Counted from the stretch's first letter, positions 43,913 to 52,640 are shown. The stretch is 53,533 nucleotides of DNA from CAZTII01 sp964613305 (GCA_964613305.1 CAZTII010000004.1:1-53533), one strand, 5' to 3'. The notes: a model not told the origin generated them from the sequence alone. Made by a program: numbers and translations.

Positions 43913-44923
43913 ATGGCTTATATTGAATTTAGAAACATCACTAAAAAATATGGTGATAATACGGTAGTTGATAATCTTAATTTATCCATTGAAGAGGGAA
44001 GTTTAGTAACATTACTTGGACCTTCTGGTTGTGGTAAAAGTACGCTTCTTAGAAGTTTAGCTGGATTTGAACAAATCCAAGGTGGAGAAATTTATATAGC
44101 TGGTGAAGAAGTTAGTAAATTAGAAGTTAAAAAAAGAAATGTCGGAATGGTATTTCAACATTATAGTTTATTTCCAACGATGAATGTTTATCAAAATATT
44201 GCCTTTGGTTTAAAAATGAAAAAAGTAGATAATAAACTTATTGAAGAAAAGGTGAATAAGATGATTGAAATAGTTGATTTGAAAGGAAAAGAAAAAAGTT
44301 ATCCAAATGAGTTATCCGGTGGTCAAAAACAACGTGTTGCTTTAGCTCGTGCATTAGTTACTGATCCTAAAGTATTACTGTTGGATGAGCCATTAAGCGC
44401 TATTGATGCTTTACTTAGAAAGTCACTTCAAGTAGAAATCCGTCGTATTCAAAAAGAATTAAATATTACAACTATTTTTGTTACCCATGACCAAGATGAG
44501 GCAATGTTGATGAGCGATATGATTCATGTTATGAATAAAGGTGTTATTGAACAATCAGATCGTCCGGAAAAACTGTATGTTGAGCCAAAAACAACATTTG
44601 TTGCGAATTTTATTGGTCATTATAATGTTCTTGATGAACATGATTTTAAATTAATTTCTTCAATGGATGTACAACATAGTATTGCGATACGACCAGAAGT
44701 AATTGAATTATCATCAAAGCCTATTGAAGCGAAAGAAGGCTTGATTGTTACTAAAGCAATTATTAAAGAGTTTATTGTCAACGGAAACATTCTTCGCTAT
44801 ACTATAGCGGTAAATGGAGTACGATTACAAGTGGATGAACTGTATCGCTCCTTTAAATTGTTCAAATTAGGAGAAGAAGTGTATATGAGTGTAGAAAAAA
44901 GGAATTGTTTAAAAATTGTATGA
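43913..44923 (+). CDS. ABC transporter ATP-binding protein (PotA-like)
   Basis: A 336-residue ATPase. Walker A is GPSGCGKST, the Q-loop FQHYSLFP, the signature LSGGQKQRVALARAL, Walker B VLLLDEPLSAID and the switch histidine THDQDEA. The C-terminal third is a TOBE-type domain as in PotA/FbpC importers. The ATG at 43913 has GTGAGGA upstream. It overlaps the PHP gene by four bases, so the PHP enzyme is translationally coupled to the importer. Confidence 0.93.
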   Translation: MAYIEFRNITKKYGDNTVVDNLNLSIEEGSLVTLLGPSGCGKSTLLRSLAGFEQIQGGEIYIAGEEVSKLEVKKRNVGMVFQHYSLFPTMNVYQNIAFGLKMKKVDNKLIEEKVNKMIEIVDLKGKEKSYPNELSGGQKQRVALARALVTDPKVLLLDEPLSAIDALLRKSLQVEIRRIQKELNITTIFVTHDQDEAMLMSDMIHVMNKGVIEQSDRPEKLYVEPKTTFVANFIGHYNVLDEHDFKLISSMDVQHSIAIRPEVIELSSKPIEAKEGLIVTKAIIKEFIVNGNILRYTIAVNGVRLQVDELYRSFKLFKLGEEVYMSVEKRNCLKIV

Positions 44924-45726
44924 TACTATCGAATATTCATACTCATTCCACCCATTGTGATGGAAAAAATACTCTTGAAGAAATGGTTATTGAAGCAATA
45001 CGCCTAGGATTTGTTAGCCTAGGCTTTTCAGGTCATAGTGAAACTTTTTTCGACAGGAGTTATTGTTTGAAAGATACAAAAGCGTATTGTGATGAAGTGT
45101 ATGCCTTAAAAAAGAAATATCATGATCAACTACAAGTATATTGTGGTATTGAAGCGGATTATTATTCCAATATTGATTGCGATGGTGTGTTTGAATATCG
45201 TATTGGTGGGGTACATTATGTGTTTTACGATGGAACATATTTTAGTGTAGATGAAAGTAGTGATAAGTTTTTCGAAGCCATTCAATGTATTGGAAGTATT
45301 GAAAAATTTATAAAATTATACTATAACAATGTAAAAAATATGGTGTTAACGCAAAAACCACAAGTAATTGCTCATTTGGATTTAATCCGTAAGTTTAATG
45401 ATGGTAATCGCTATTTTGATGAAGAGGAACAATGGTATAAAGATTGTGTTTTAGATGTGTTACAAGTTATTGCTTCAAGTAACTGCATTATTGAATTAAA
45501 TACTGGAGGAATATATCGCGGATATACAACAACTCCTTATCCAAGTCGTTTCATTTTAGTGGAAGCTAAAAAATTAGGTATTGATGTCATGATAAATGCG
45601 GACGCCCACAATAAAGACGGTTTAGCCTATAAATTTGATGAGTGCATTCAATTATTAAAAGAAGTTGGATATACCGAGGTTAAAGTATTAAATAAGAATA
45701 CCTTTAATAATGTTTCTATTATTTAA
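44920..45726 (+). CDS. PHP-domain phosphoesterase (histidinol-phosphatase-like)
   Basis: A 268-residue PHP enzyme. Metal sites are seen in NIHTHSTHCDG, GFSGHSE, CGIEADY, VIAHLDLIRK and the C-terminal NADAHNKDG. It resembles HisJ/HisK histidinol-phosphatases, but no histidine biosynthesis genes are near, and PHP members also include cyclic-phosphate and nucleotide phosphoesterases. It begins at ATGA overlapping the ATPase stop, so it is the last gene of the importer operon and probably acts on what is imported. Confidence 0.87.
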   Translation: MILSNIHTHSTHCDGKNTLEEMVIEAIRLGFVSLGFSGHSETFFDRSYCLKDTKAYCDEVYALKKKYHDQLQVYCGIEADYYSNIDCDGVFEYRIGGVHYVFYDGTYFSVDESSDKFFEAIQCIGSIEKFIKLYYNNVKNMVLTQKPQVIAHLDLIRKFNDGNRYFDEEEQWYKDCVLDVLQVIASSNCIIELNTGGIYRGYTTTPYPSRFILVEAKKLGIDVMINADAHNKDGLAYKFDECIQLLKEVGYTEVKVLNKNTFNNVSII

Positions 45727-45748
45727 TCGTAGAATTAATGCAAATTCC

Positions 45749-45777
45749 TTTAAAATAACGAGTTGAACTGTTATAAT
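45749..45777 (+). promoter_or_regulatory. Promoter of the small membrane protein and ridA
   Basis: TTTAAA (45749-45754), a 17-bp spacer and consensus TATAAT (45772-45777) lie just upstream of GAGGTG. Confidence 0.6.
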
Positions 45778-45796
45778 ATCGCAAGAGGTGATTGCT

Positions 45797-45979
45797 ATGC
45801 TAGAAAACATTAACGACTTTTTATCACTCACAGTTCTTGTAGGAATTATTTTAATTGGGTGTTTTGTGGCATATTCAATTTTTCTCAAACATCATGCTAT
45901 CGCTATGAGAAAATTAGAAGATGATTATTATCAAAATGTAGACTCAGAGGATGACAGTAAAGTAGAACAATACTTATAA
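45797..45979 (+). CDS. Small single-pass membrane protein
   Basis: A 60-residue protein with one hydrophobic segment (about residues 9-28, LTVLVGIILIGCFVAYSIFL) and an acidic cytoplasmic tail ending near EDDSKVEQYL. The ATG has GAGGTG six bases upstream and a good promoter. It is not a family I know. It shares a transcript with ridA, 14 bases downstream. Confidence 0.7.
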   Translation: MLENINDFLSLTVLVGIILIGCFVAYSIFLKHHAIAMRKLEDDYYQNVDSEDDSKVEQYL

Positions 45980-45993
45980 AAGGAGAAAAAACT

Positions 45994-46524
45994 ATGTTTA
46001 ATCAATGCATTACGTCAAAAAATGCTCCAAAGGCAATTGGTCCTTATTCACCAGCCGTAAAATTAGGTGATTTTGTGTACGTCTCAGGACAACTTCCAGT
46101 AGATGTTACTACTGGTACAATGGGTGAAACTATTGCTGAACAAACAAAACAAGCATTAAGCAATGTAGAGGCTTTATTAGCTGAAATGAATTTAGAAATG
46201 CGTCATGTTGTTAAAACAACTGTATTTATGCAAGATTTAAAAGAGTTTGATGGAATGAATGAAGTATACGCAACATTCTTTAGTGAACCATATCCAGCTC
46301 GTTCTACTGTTCAAGTAGCAGCTTTACCTAAAGGGGCAAAAGTTGAAATCGAATGTTTAGTAATTGACACATTAGTATACGAACAACAAACACAAGGTTG
46401 TTGCAGTGGAAGTTGTGGCGATTGTGGTGAAGATTGTGGTGTTATCGATGATTGTGGTTGCGGTGATGATTGTGGCTGTGGCGATGATTGTACTTGTAGT
46501 GATGAAGGATGTAGCTGTAAATAA
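45994..46524 (+). CDS. ridA: RidA-family enamine/imine deaminase with a cysteine-rich metallothionein-like tail
   Basis: A 176-residue protein. Residues 1-128 are a complete RidA/YjgF domain: AIGPYSPAVKLGDFVYVSGQ, the active-site Arg in PARSTVQVAALPKG, and the closing VEIECLVIDT. RidA hydrolyses reactive enamines and imines such as 2-aminoacrylate. The last 45 or so residues are unusual: 13 cysteines with Asp and Gly, including two GCGDDC repeats and closely spaced CC, CxC and CxxC pairs, as in metallothioneins. Typical RidA proteins end near residue 128. The frame is open with no frameshift, and a terminator follows the stop at once, so the tail is part of the gene. Confidence 0.92.
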   Translation: MFNQCITSKNAPKAIGPYSPAVKLGDFVYVSGQLPVDVTTGTMGETIAEQTKQALSNVEALLAEMNLEMRHVVKTTVFMQDLKEFDGMNEVYATFFSEPYPARSTVQVAALPKGAKVEIECLVIDTLVYEQQTQGCCSGSCGDCGEDCGVIDDCGCGDDCGCGDDCTCSDEGCSCK

Positions 46525-46547
46525 CTGTGAAATTCACAGTTTTTTTA
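46523..46547 (+). terminator. Terminator after ridA
   Basis: AACTGTGAA / TTCACAGTT with a one-base gap is followed by T7. The 5' arm starts at the ridA stop codon. Confidence 0.85.
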
Positions 46548-46604
46548 TTGAAAAATTTCGCTAACTGAAAATTTATAGGGTAGGATTTCCAGAAAATGGA
46601 AGTT

Positions 46605-46634
46605 TTGAACATTATGCATTATTTCATGTATACT
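46605..46634 (+). promoter_or_regulatory. Promoter of the ComK-like gene
   Basis: TTGAAC (46605-46610), an 18-bp spacer and TATACT (46629-46634) lie upstream of AAGGAG (46648-46653). Two AT-boxes, TGAAAAATTT (46549-46558) and TGAAAATTT (46566-46574), and AAAATGGAAGTTTT (46592-46605) lie upstream and look like possible ComK-box halves. Confidence 0.6.
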
Positions 46635-46661
46635 ATTGTTAGTGATAAAGGAGATAGTGGT

Positions 46662-47135
46662 GTGAGAGTAGATTATTTACTGATAAAAATCGACCCCCAT
46701 AGTAGTGATACCATCTTGATAGATTATCAAGGGTCCCCTTCAACAGTAACAACGTCGTTAACGTTGTTACTCAAACAATGGTGTTTGCAACATGGATCAA
46801 CGCTAGATGGACGAATTCAATGTTATTATTCGATGTTAAATGTTCGTTCGAAAGCATGTGTTTTGGTGAATGAAAGAATTGAATATGTGTGTTACTTTCC
46901 GACAAAGTCGCTTTCAGCAATGGATTGTATGTTGATTAATTATCGACGAGTCGCACATATTAGTAAAGTGAATGAACATCAATCGAAAATTATATTCAAT
47001 AATGGTGTTGAGTTTGTTATTGATTGTTCTTATCGTATTGTAAAAAAACAATACGATCGATGTCGTAATTTTTTAGATAAGATTCATGTCTTAAAAAGAC
47101 AGTATGTTATTATGGAGCAAGTGCTTAGTCATTAA
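46662..47135 (+). CDS. comK: ComK-family competence transcription factor-like protein
   Basis: A 157-residue protein with ComK signatures in the right order: an N-terminal strand region, LKQWCLQHGSTLDGR (ComK has FGSSYEGR), VCYFPTKSLSAMDCMLINY (ComK has YFFPT.S....CAWI), then the FNNGVEF segment and a basic C-terminal helix. ComK activates DNA-uptake genes. It is shorter than B. subtilis ComK (about 192). The GTG at 46662 is taken as the start because AAGGAG lies eight bases upstream and the longer frame overlaps the promoter. Neighbours do not include competence machinery. Identification rests on remembered motifs. Confidence 0.72.
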   Translation: MRVDYLLIKIDPHSSDTILIDYQGSPSTVTTSLTLLLKQWCLQHGSTLDGRIQCYYSMLNVRSKACVLVNERIEYVCYFPTKSLSAMDCMLINYRRVAHISKVNEHQSKIIFNNGVEFVIDCSYRIVKKQYDRCRNFLDKIHVLKRQYVIMEQVLSH

Positions 47136-47136
47136 A

Positions 47137-47170
47137 AAAAATAGGTTATCGAATTTCGATACCTATTTTT
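47137..47170. terminator. Bidirectional terminator between comK-like gene and trpS
   Basis: AAAAATAGG and TATCGAA pair with TTCGATA and CCTATTTTT in a long stem with one bulge, giving A and T runs on both sides between convergent genes. Confidence 0.85.
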
Positions 47171-48132
47171 CTTTGAACATCATCTAATTTTTTACTAGCG
47201 AGCACTCGAGCTTTGGCAGCACCAGAAGCAAGGACGTCATCGATTGTCGTTGAATTAATAATTTCATTGTATTTTTGTTGTATTTGACCAAGTTCAGCAC
47301 ATACGATATCAGCAACTTCTTTTTTAAATGTTCCATAGCCAACACCTTTAAATTTTTCAACTAAGTCATTGATGGAAACACCGCTTAAACTAGAATGAAT
47401 TTGAAGTAAATTAGAAATACCAGGTTGATTGATTGGATCAAAATTGATGGTTGCTTTATCATCAGTGACAGCTGCCATAATTTTTTTTCTAATTACTTTT
47501 TCACTATCAAGTAAGTAAATACAACCTTTATCACTTACATCCGATTTACTCATTTTTTTACTAGGGTCACTTAATGACATAATGCGTGCACCTACTTGAG
47601 GAACTAGTGGTTCAGCAACAGTAAAGGTATCACCAAAACGATTATTAAAGCGATTGGCAACGTCTCTAGCAAGTTCTACGTGTTGTTTTTGATCTTCACC
47701 AACCGGAACATAATCAGCATCATAAATCAAAATATCCGCAGCCATTAAGGCAGGATACGTATATAATCCAGCGGATAAATTACTTTCGCCTTTTGCGACT
47801 TTATCTTTGAATTGAGTCATTCGATTCAATTCACCCATGTATGTTGAACAGGCAAGGATAAATCCTAATTGAGCGTGTTCAAGAACATCGGACTGCAAGA
47901 AAATGGTGGATTGATTTGGGTCTAGTCCACATGCCAGATAAAGGGTAATGGCATCTTTTAAGTTTTTACGTAATTCAATTGGATCTTGCGGAACGGTAAT
48001 GCAATGAAGGTTCGCAACAAAGATAATCATTTCGTAGTCGTCTTGATAACGAACGAAATTTCTAAGCGCACCGATATAGTTACCTAGAGTAAGTTGACCA
48101 CTGGGTTTAATCCCACTTAACATTCTTTTCAT
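47146..48132 (-). CDS. trpS: Tryptophanyl-tRNA synthetase
   Basis: A 328-residue class I synthetase. The HIGH equivalent is SGQLTLGNYIGAL and KMSKSD is complete. The ribosome site is AAAGGAT. The 147-base gap to spx holds a TATAAT on this strand but no T-box leader. Confidence 0.96.
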   Translation of the reverse strand: MKRMLSGIKPSGQLTLGNYIGALRNFVRYQDDYEMIIFVANLHCITVPQDPIELRKNLKDAITLYLACGLDPNQSTIFLQSDVLEHAQLGFILACSTYMGELNRMTQFKDKVAKGESNLSAGLYTYPALMAADILIYDADYVPVGEDQKQHVELARDVANRFNNRFGDTFTVAEPLVPQVGARIMSLSDPSKKMSKSDVSDKGCIYLLDSEKVIRKKIMAAVTDDKATINFDPINQPGISNLLQIHSSLSGVSINDLVEKFKGVGYGTFKKEVADIVCAELGQIQQKYNEIINSTTIDDVLASGAAKARVLASKKLDDVQRKIGIEIR

Positions 48133-48232
48133 AAGTAATATCCTTTCTTGGTAAAATGATGTTATCTAAAATATTATAACACTAATTTTAAAGAAAATAG
48201 TTATTTATGTACTTTTTGTTTGTATATTGAGA

Positions 48233-48261
48233 TTGCTTGAAGCTAATAAAATTTGTATAAT
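48233..48261 (+). promoter_or_regulatory. spx-mnmA promoter
   Basis: TTGCTT (48233-48238), a 17-bp spacer and TATAAT (48256-48261) precede AGGAGGTG and the spx start. Confidence 0.75.
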
Positions 48262-48279
48262 ATACTAGGAGGTGCTGTT

Positions 48280-48714
48280 ATGATAGTAATTTATACGTCA
48301 CCAGGGTGTGCTTCATGTCGTAAAGTAAAAGGATGGCTTAAAGATCATCAATTGCCTTTTATTGAAAAAAATATTTTTACTACGTTGCTCGATGAGAATG
48401 AGATTAAATTGTTGTTACAAAAAAGTGAAAATGGAACTGATGATTTAATTTCTAAACGCTCTAAAATAATGCAAGAAAGTAAAATTGATGTTGATTCGAT
48501 GTCAATCAATGAATTGATTAAATTCATTCAAGATAATCCATCGGTTTTAAAAAGACCGATTATTTTAAATGAGAAAACGCTTCAAGTAGGATATGATGAT
48601 GAAGAAATCAGTGTGTTTGTTCCATCAGAATTACGTAAGATTAAAGTTGCTAACTGTAATGCTAATTGCCCTAATTATGCAGTTTGTGGCGGACTTCGTG
48701 AGGGAGATAAATAG
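48280..48714 (+). CDS. spx: Spx-family transcriptional regulator with C-terminal cysteine cluster
   Basis: A 144-residue Spx protein. The redox switch CASC is at residues 10-13, and RPIILNEKTLQVGYDDEEI contains the conserved Arg near position 92 used by Spx. Spx binds the RNA polymerase alpha subunit under thiol stress. B. subtilis Spx has 131 residues; this one continues with a C-terminal NCNANCPNYAVCGG motif (three spaced Cys), a possible metal or Fe-S site. The ATG at 48280 is preceded by AGGAGGTG; an upstream in-frame ATG overlaps the -10. It overlaps mnmA by one base. Confidence 0.9.
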   Translation: MIVIYTSPGCASCRKVKGWLKDHQLPFIEKNIFTTLLDENEIKLLLQKSENGTDDLISKRSKIMQESKIDVDSMSINELIKFIQDNPSVLKRPIILNEKTLQVGYDDEEISVFVPSELRKIKVANCNANCPNYAVCGGLREGDK

Positions 48715-49853
48715 TGAAGGTATGTTTGGGGTTGTCGGGTGGTGTTGACTCGGCAGTAGCAGCGTATTTACTGAAAGAAGCAGGTTACGATGTAACTTGT
48801 GTTTTTATGCGTAATTGGGATGCTTATGCAAATCAAGATATCTTAGGGAATCCAACAATACTTGATGATGAATGTCCTCAAGAAAAAGATTATCATGATG
48901 CAGTCGCTGTTGCAAAAGCGTTAGATTTGCCAATTCAACGCGTTGATTTTATTAAAGAATATTGGGATTATGTATTCAGCGCATTTTTACAAGAATATCA
49001 TGCTGGTAGAACACCAAATCCAGATATATTGTGTAATAAATACATTAAATTTGATAGTTTTTATCATTATGCTAAAAAACAAGGTTTTGATTATATTGCG
49101 ACTGGACATTATGCTTCGGTTGATCATCAACCACATCATAGTTATTTAATGCGAGCTAAAGATACAAATAAAGACCAAACGTATTTTTTGTGTCAAATTA
49201 GTCAAGAAGCACTTCAATCGACATTGTTTCCATTAGGTGTTCTTGAAAAGAAAGATGTTCGTAGTATTGCAAGTACATTAAAGTTATCCATCGCAACCAA
49301 AAAAGATTCTACTGGTATTTGTTTTATTGGTGAACGAAACTTTAAACAGTTTTTACAAAATTATTTACCGGCGAAGGAAGGAAATATGATTGATATTGAC
49401 TCTCATCGTTTTTTAGGAAAACACGAAGGAGTTTTGTATTATACAATAGGACAACGTAAAGGATTGAATATCGGTGGTGATGGTCCTTGGTTTGTTGTCG
49501 GCAAAAATATTGAAACAAATGAATTGTATTGTGCTAAAGGAGAAGATACTTCTTGGCTTATAAGTCATCGATGCAAAGTGATCGATGTGAATTGGTTAAG
49601 TGATGATACAAGAGAAACAATTCAATGTACGTGTAAATTTCGCTATCGTCAACAAGATCATCCAGTAACAATTCATATCTTAGACAACAATGTGATTGAT
49701 TGTTATTATCCACAAGGAATAAGTGCTGTAACATATGGTCAAGAAGCGGTATTTTATGATGGAAATGTTGTCTTAGGTGGTGGTGTCATTGATGATATTT
49801 GGCAACAAGACGATAATTTATACGAAAAATTATTAAAACAAAGAAATAAATAA
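48714..49853 (+). CDS. mnmA: tRNA-specific 2-thiouridylase
   Basis: A 379-residue MnmA that makes the 2-thio group of U34. The PP-loop is GLSGGVDSAVAAYLL near the start, followed by RNWD, and the two catalytic cysteines are in NPDILCNKYIKF and STGICFIGER. Translation starts at GTG (48714) with GAGGGAG upstream, sharing a base with the spx stop. Confidence 0.96.
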   Translation: MKVCLGLSGGVDSAVAAYLLKEAGYDVTCVFMRNWDAYANQDILGNPTILDDECPQEKDYHDAVAVAKALDLPIQRVDFIKEYWDYVFSAFLQEYHAGRTPNPDILCNKYIKFDSFYHYAKKQGFDYIATGHYASVDHQPHHSYLMRAKDTNKDQTYFLCQISQEALQSTLFPLGVLEKKDVRSIASTLKLSIATKKDSTGICFIGERNFKQFLQNYLPAKEGNMIDIDSHRFLGKHEGVLYYTIGQRKGLNIGGDGPWFVVGKNIETNELYCAKGEDTSWLISHRCKVIDVNWLSDDTRETIQCTCKFRYRQQDHPVTIHILDNNVIDCYYPQGISAVTYGQEAVFYDGNVVLGGGVIDDIWQQDDNLYEKLLKQRNK

Positions 49854-49862
49854 GGAGGTCTT

Positions 49863-52010
49863 ATGAGCGAGAAAATTATTGGAAGTATTCGTCATCTAGT
49901 ATTTCGCTCTGAAAGCACCTCTTTTTCTGTGTATAAATTTGCTTGTAATGATAAAGTGATTACCATCACTGGTAATTTGCCAATATTGGATAAACAAAAG
50001 GAATATTGTTTAACTGGTGAGTATGATGATCATCCTAAGTATGGATTTCAATTTAAAGTCATTGAAGCAGAAGAAATTATTCCCAAAGAACGTGATTTAT
50101 TAGTGCGATATTTATCGGGTCCTGATTTTGTTGGTATTGGTACTAAAATTGCGGAAGCAATTGTTGATACCCTTGGTGAAAATTGTATTGAATTAATTAC
50201 AGAAGATGCAAATATATTAGATTCCGTAGAAAAAATGACGTTAAAAAGAAAAGAATCGATTGTGTCAGGACTTAAAAGTAAAGAAATTGGTTTTAATAAA
50301 GTGCAATTGTTTTTAACGAAGCATGAAGTTCCTTTTTATTTAATACAACGTTTGTATGCGTTGTACTCTAATAAAATAATAGATGTTATCACTGAAAATC
50401 CATACCAAGCGTTAAAAGATGATGAATCACTAAGTTTTTCAGCGATTGATCATTTAGGAAGTCGTTTAGGTTTTAGTATGGTTCATCCATTTCGTCAAGA
50501 AGCCACATTAGTGCATAAAGTATCTTCGTTATGTTTTAGTAGCGGTGATACGTATCTTGAAAAAGAACAATTACAAGAGGAAATATCTATGACTCAATTT
50601 GATGTTCATCTTGCAAGTGTTACAAAACAACGACGATTAAAGGTAGAGGATAATCGTATTTATCCGATGATTCAATATGTTGCGGAAGAAAATATAGCGC
50701 GCTTTTTAGCGATGTTTCCATTTAATGAATTAAAACCACCATCTTTAGAAATGTTACAAGCAGCAATTGCTTCACTTCAATTTGATTATTCCATTACCTA
50801 TGATCAAGAACAAATTGATGCGATTATTGCTTGTTTTAATAGTCCATTAGTTATTATTACTGGTGGACCAGGAACAGGTAAAACTACCATTATAAAAGCG
50901 GTTTTAACGTTGTTTAAACGCTTTTACAGTTCTATTTCAATTGCTTGTGTTGCACCAACTGGTCGAGCTGCGAAACGATTGTCAGAGTTAACTGATACAG
51001 AAAGTTATACGATACATAGTTTATTAAAATGGAATTTAGAAAATAATACGTTTGCGAAAAATCATGACGATCCATTAGATATTACTTGTTGTATTATTGA
51101 TGAGTTTTCCATGGTTGATACGCATTTGTTTTATCGATTATTGGATGCATCTAGTGCCATGAGTAAATTAATTATTTTAGGTGATGAAAATCAGTTACCT
51201 TCAGTAGCACCGGGAACAATGTTAAAAGATTTAATCGACTGTGAACTATTTCCAGTCTTTCGATTAAAACAAATTTTTAGACAAAAAGAAGGTTCTTATA
51301 TTATTGATTTTGCGCAAGATATTCAATTAGGAACGGTTGATTTTAATAAATACTTGGAAGATGTTAAGTTTTTTCCTTGTCCAAAAGAAGAAGTGTGTCG
51401 CTTAGTGACTAGTGTTGTTCAACAAGCAATTTCCAAAGGATATTCCATGCAAGATATCCAAGTTATAGCGCCGATGTATCAAGGAATTGCAGGAATACAT
51501 CGTTTAAATAGCTTTTTACAACAAATACTAAATCCCCCTAAGGAAACACTTCGTCAATGGCGTGTAGGGGCTTTTACTTATCGTGAGAACGATAAAATTT
51601 TACAATTAAAAAATCAACCTGATGATAATGTGTTTAACGGGGATATCGGTGTTTTAGTAGAAATACAATATCCTGAAGAAACAATCGATCGTCGTTTTCG
51701 TTTTATTGTGCAATTTGATGATAATTTTGTTGAATATACCAGTGATACGATCATGCATATTAGTCACGCTTATTGTATTTCAATCCACAAAAGTCAAGGT
51801 TCAGAATATCCGATTGTTATTATGCCCGTAGTCAGTGATTATCAATCGATGTTGGAACGTCGCTTACTTTATACTGGGGTGACACGTGCAAAAAAGTCAA
51901 TTGTCCTTTTAGGGGAAATTGACTCGTTTCATCGTGGAATAGAAATCGTTTCACGTAAACAACGTAAAACATCTTGTAAAGAAAAGCTACTTAATCCTTT
52001 TGGTGATTAA
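49863..52010 (+). CDS. recD2: RecD-like DNA helicase (RecD2)
   Basis: A 715-residue SF1 helicase not tied to RecBC. The N-terminal region has an OB-like part and helix-hairpin-helix segments, then Walker A GGPGTGKTTIIKA (about residue 336), DEFSMVD, GDENQLPSVAPG, FRQKEGSYI and the C-terminal ISIHKSQGSEYP and YTGVTRAKK. B. subtilis RecD2 is longer (about 798). It follows mnmA with AAGGAGG and meets the ECF gene tail to tail with a four-base overlap. Confidence 0.94.
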   Translation: MSEKIIGSIRHLVFRSESTSFSVYKFACNDKVITITGNLPILDKQKEYCLTGEYDDHPKYGFQFKVIEAEEIIPKERDLLVRYLSGPDFVGIGTKIAEAIVDTLGENCIELITEDANILDSVEKMTLKRKESIVSGLKSKEIGFNKVQLFLTKHEVPFYLIQRLYALYSNKIIDVITENPYQALKDDESLSFSAIDHLGSRLGFSMVHPFRQEATLVHKVSSLCFSSGDTYLEKEQLQEEISMTQFDVHLASVTKQRRLKVEDNRIYPMIQYVAEENIARFLAMFPFNELKPPSLEMLQAAIASLQFDYSITYDQEQIDAIIACFNSPLVIITGGPGTGKTTIIKAVLTLFKRFYSSISIACVAPTGRAAKRLSELTDTESYTIHSLLKWNLENNTFAKNHDDPLDITCCIIDEFSMVDTHLFYRLLDASSAMSKLIILGDENQLPSVAPGTMLKDLIDCELFPVFRLKQIFRQKEGSYIIDFAQDIQLGTVDFNKYLEDVKFFPCPKEEVCRLVTSVVQQAISKGYSMQDIQVIAPMYQGIAGIHRLNSFLQQILNPPKETLRQWRVGAFTYRENDKILQLKNQPDDNVFNGDIGVLVEIQYPEETIDRRFRFIVQFDDNFVEYTSDTIMHISHAYCISIHKSQGSEYPIVIMPVVSDYQSMLERRLLYTGVTRAKKSIVLLGEIDSFHRGIEIVSRKQRKTSCKEKLLNPFGD

Positions 52011-52543
52011 TCTAAATTTTTAAATAATGGTAATAAAGCACTAGATAATGGAACAACAACGATTACAGAAATAACAGCGTTTACTAAAGAAACACTTCCT
52101 TTTTGAAGAAGCATAATGAATATTGTATTGAGTGGCATTTGATAAATAACAAGTTGAGATATAAATGATTTAATTAAGTAAAGCGCAACATATGAGAATG
52201 CGCCAACAAGTGAAGCAAAAACGATGTTCTTTTTCGATAAGCTACGCTGAGCGATGCGACCACAAATCCATGCCATAAAAAATTTAAAGAGAAAAGTTGT
52301 AGGCGCTGAAGAAAAATAAAGGGGATTTGTTAAGTCGTATAACATGGAGCCGGTTCCAGCAGCTAAACCACCAAGAGTTGGTCCTAGAAGCAAACCAGAA
52401 AGTAAGCATAATACATTTCCCATATGAAGTCGAGTGTTTCCTAACACGGTTGGAATCTGTATTTGTAAAACTACCGACGCGACAAAGACTAAGGTAGCCA
52501 TCATTGCGACAAGTGCAATTTTTTTAGTGGTGAATGGTTTCAT
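52007..52543 (-). CDS. ECF transporter S component
   Basis: A 178-residue substrate-binding membrane subunit of an energy-coupling-factor vitamin importer, with about six hydrophobic segments. The segment RLHMGNVLCLLSGLLLGP, then GLAAGTGSMLYDLTNP and APTTFLFKFFMAW, matches S components. The ECF module (ATPases and T protein) is not in the window, as is usual for group II systems. No riboswitch is seen in the short upstream region, so the vitamin cannot be named. The ribosome site is GGAGG. Confidence 0.87.
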   Translation of the reverse strand: MKPFTTKKIALVAMMATLVFVASVVLQIQIPTVLGNTRLHMGNVLCLLSGLLLGPTLGGLAAGTGSMLYDLTNPLYFSSAPTTFLFKFFMAWICGRIAQRSLSKKNIVFASLVGAFSYVALYLIKSFISQLVIYQMPLNTIFIMLLQKGSVSLVNAVISVIVVVPLSSALLPLFKNLD

Positions 52544-52612
52544 TGTTTAATACCTCCGTTTCTTGACTAGTATACTATTGTTAGAAAAAAGATTCAATGA
52601 AATTTAAGAATA

Positions 52613-52621
52613 TGGTATAGT
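52613..52621 (+). promoter_or_regulatory. Extended -10 promoter of the CHASE4-like gene
   Basis: TGGTATAGT is an extended -10 20 bases before the start codon and just before GGAG. Confidence 0.5.
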
Positions 52622-52640
52622 AATTACATTGGAGAATACT

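Noticed and set aside
46596..46661. Longer start for the ComK-like gene
   Set aside because: The extra codons overlap the TTGAAC-18-TATACT promoter and lack a ribosome site; GTG at 46662 is properly placed.
48133..48279. Possible T-box leader for trpS
   Set aside because: The gap is short and shows no terminator hairpin or T-box-like sequence on the trpS strand.
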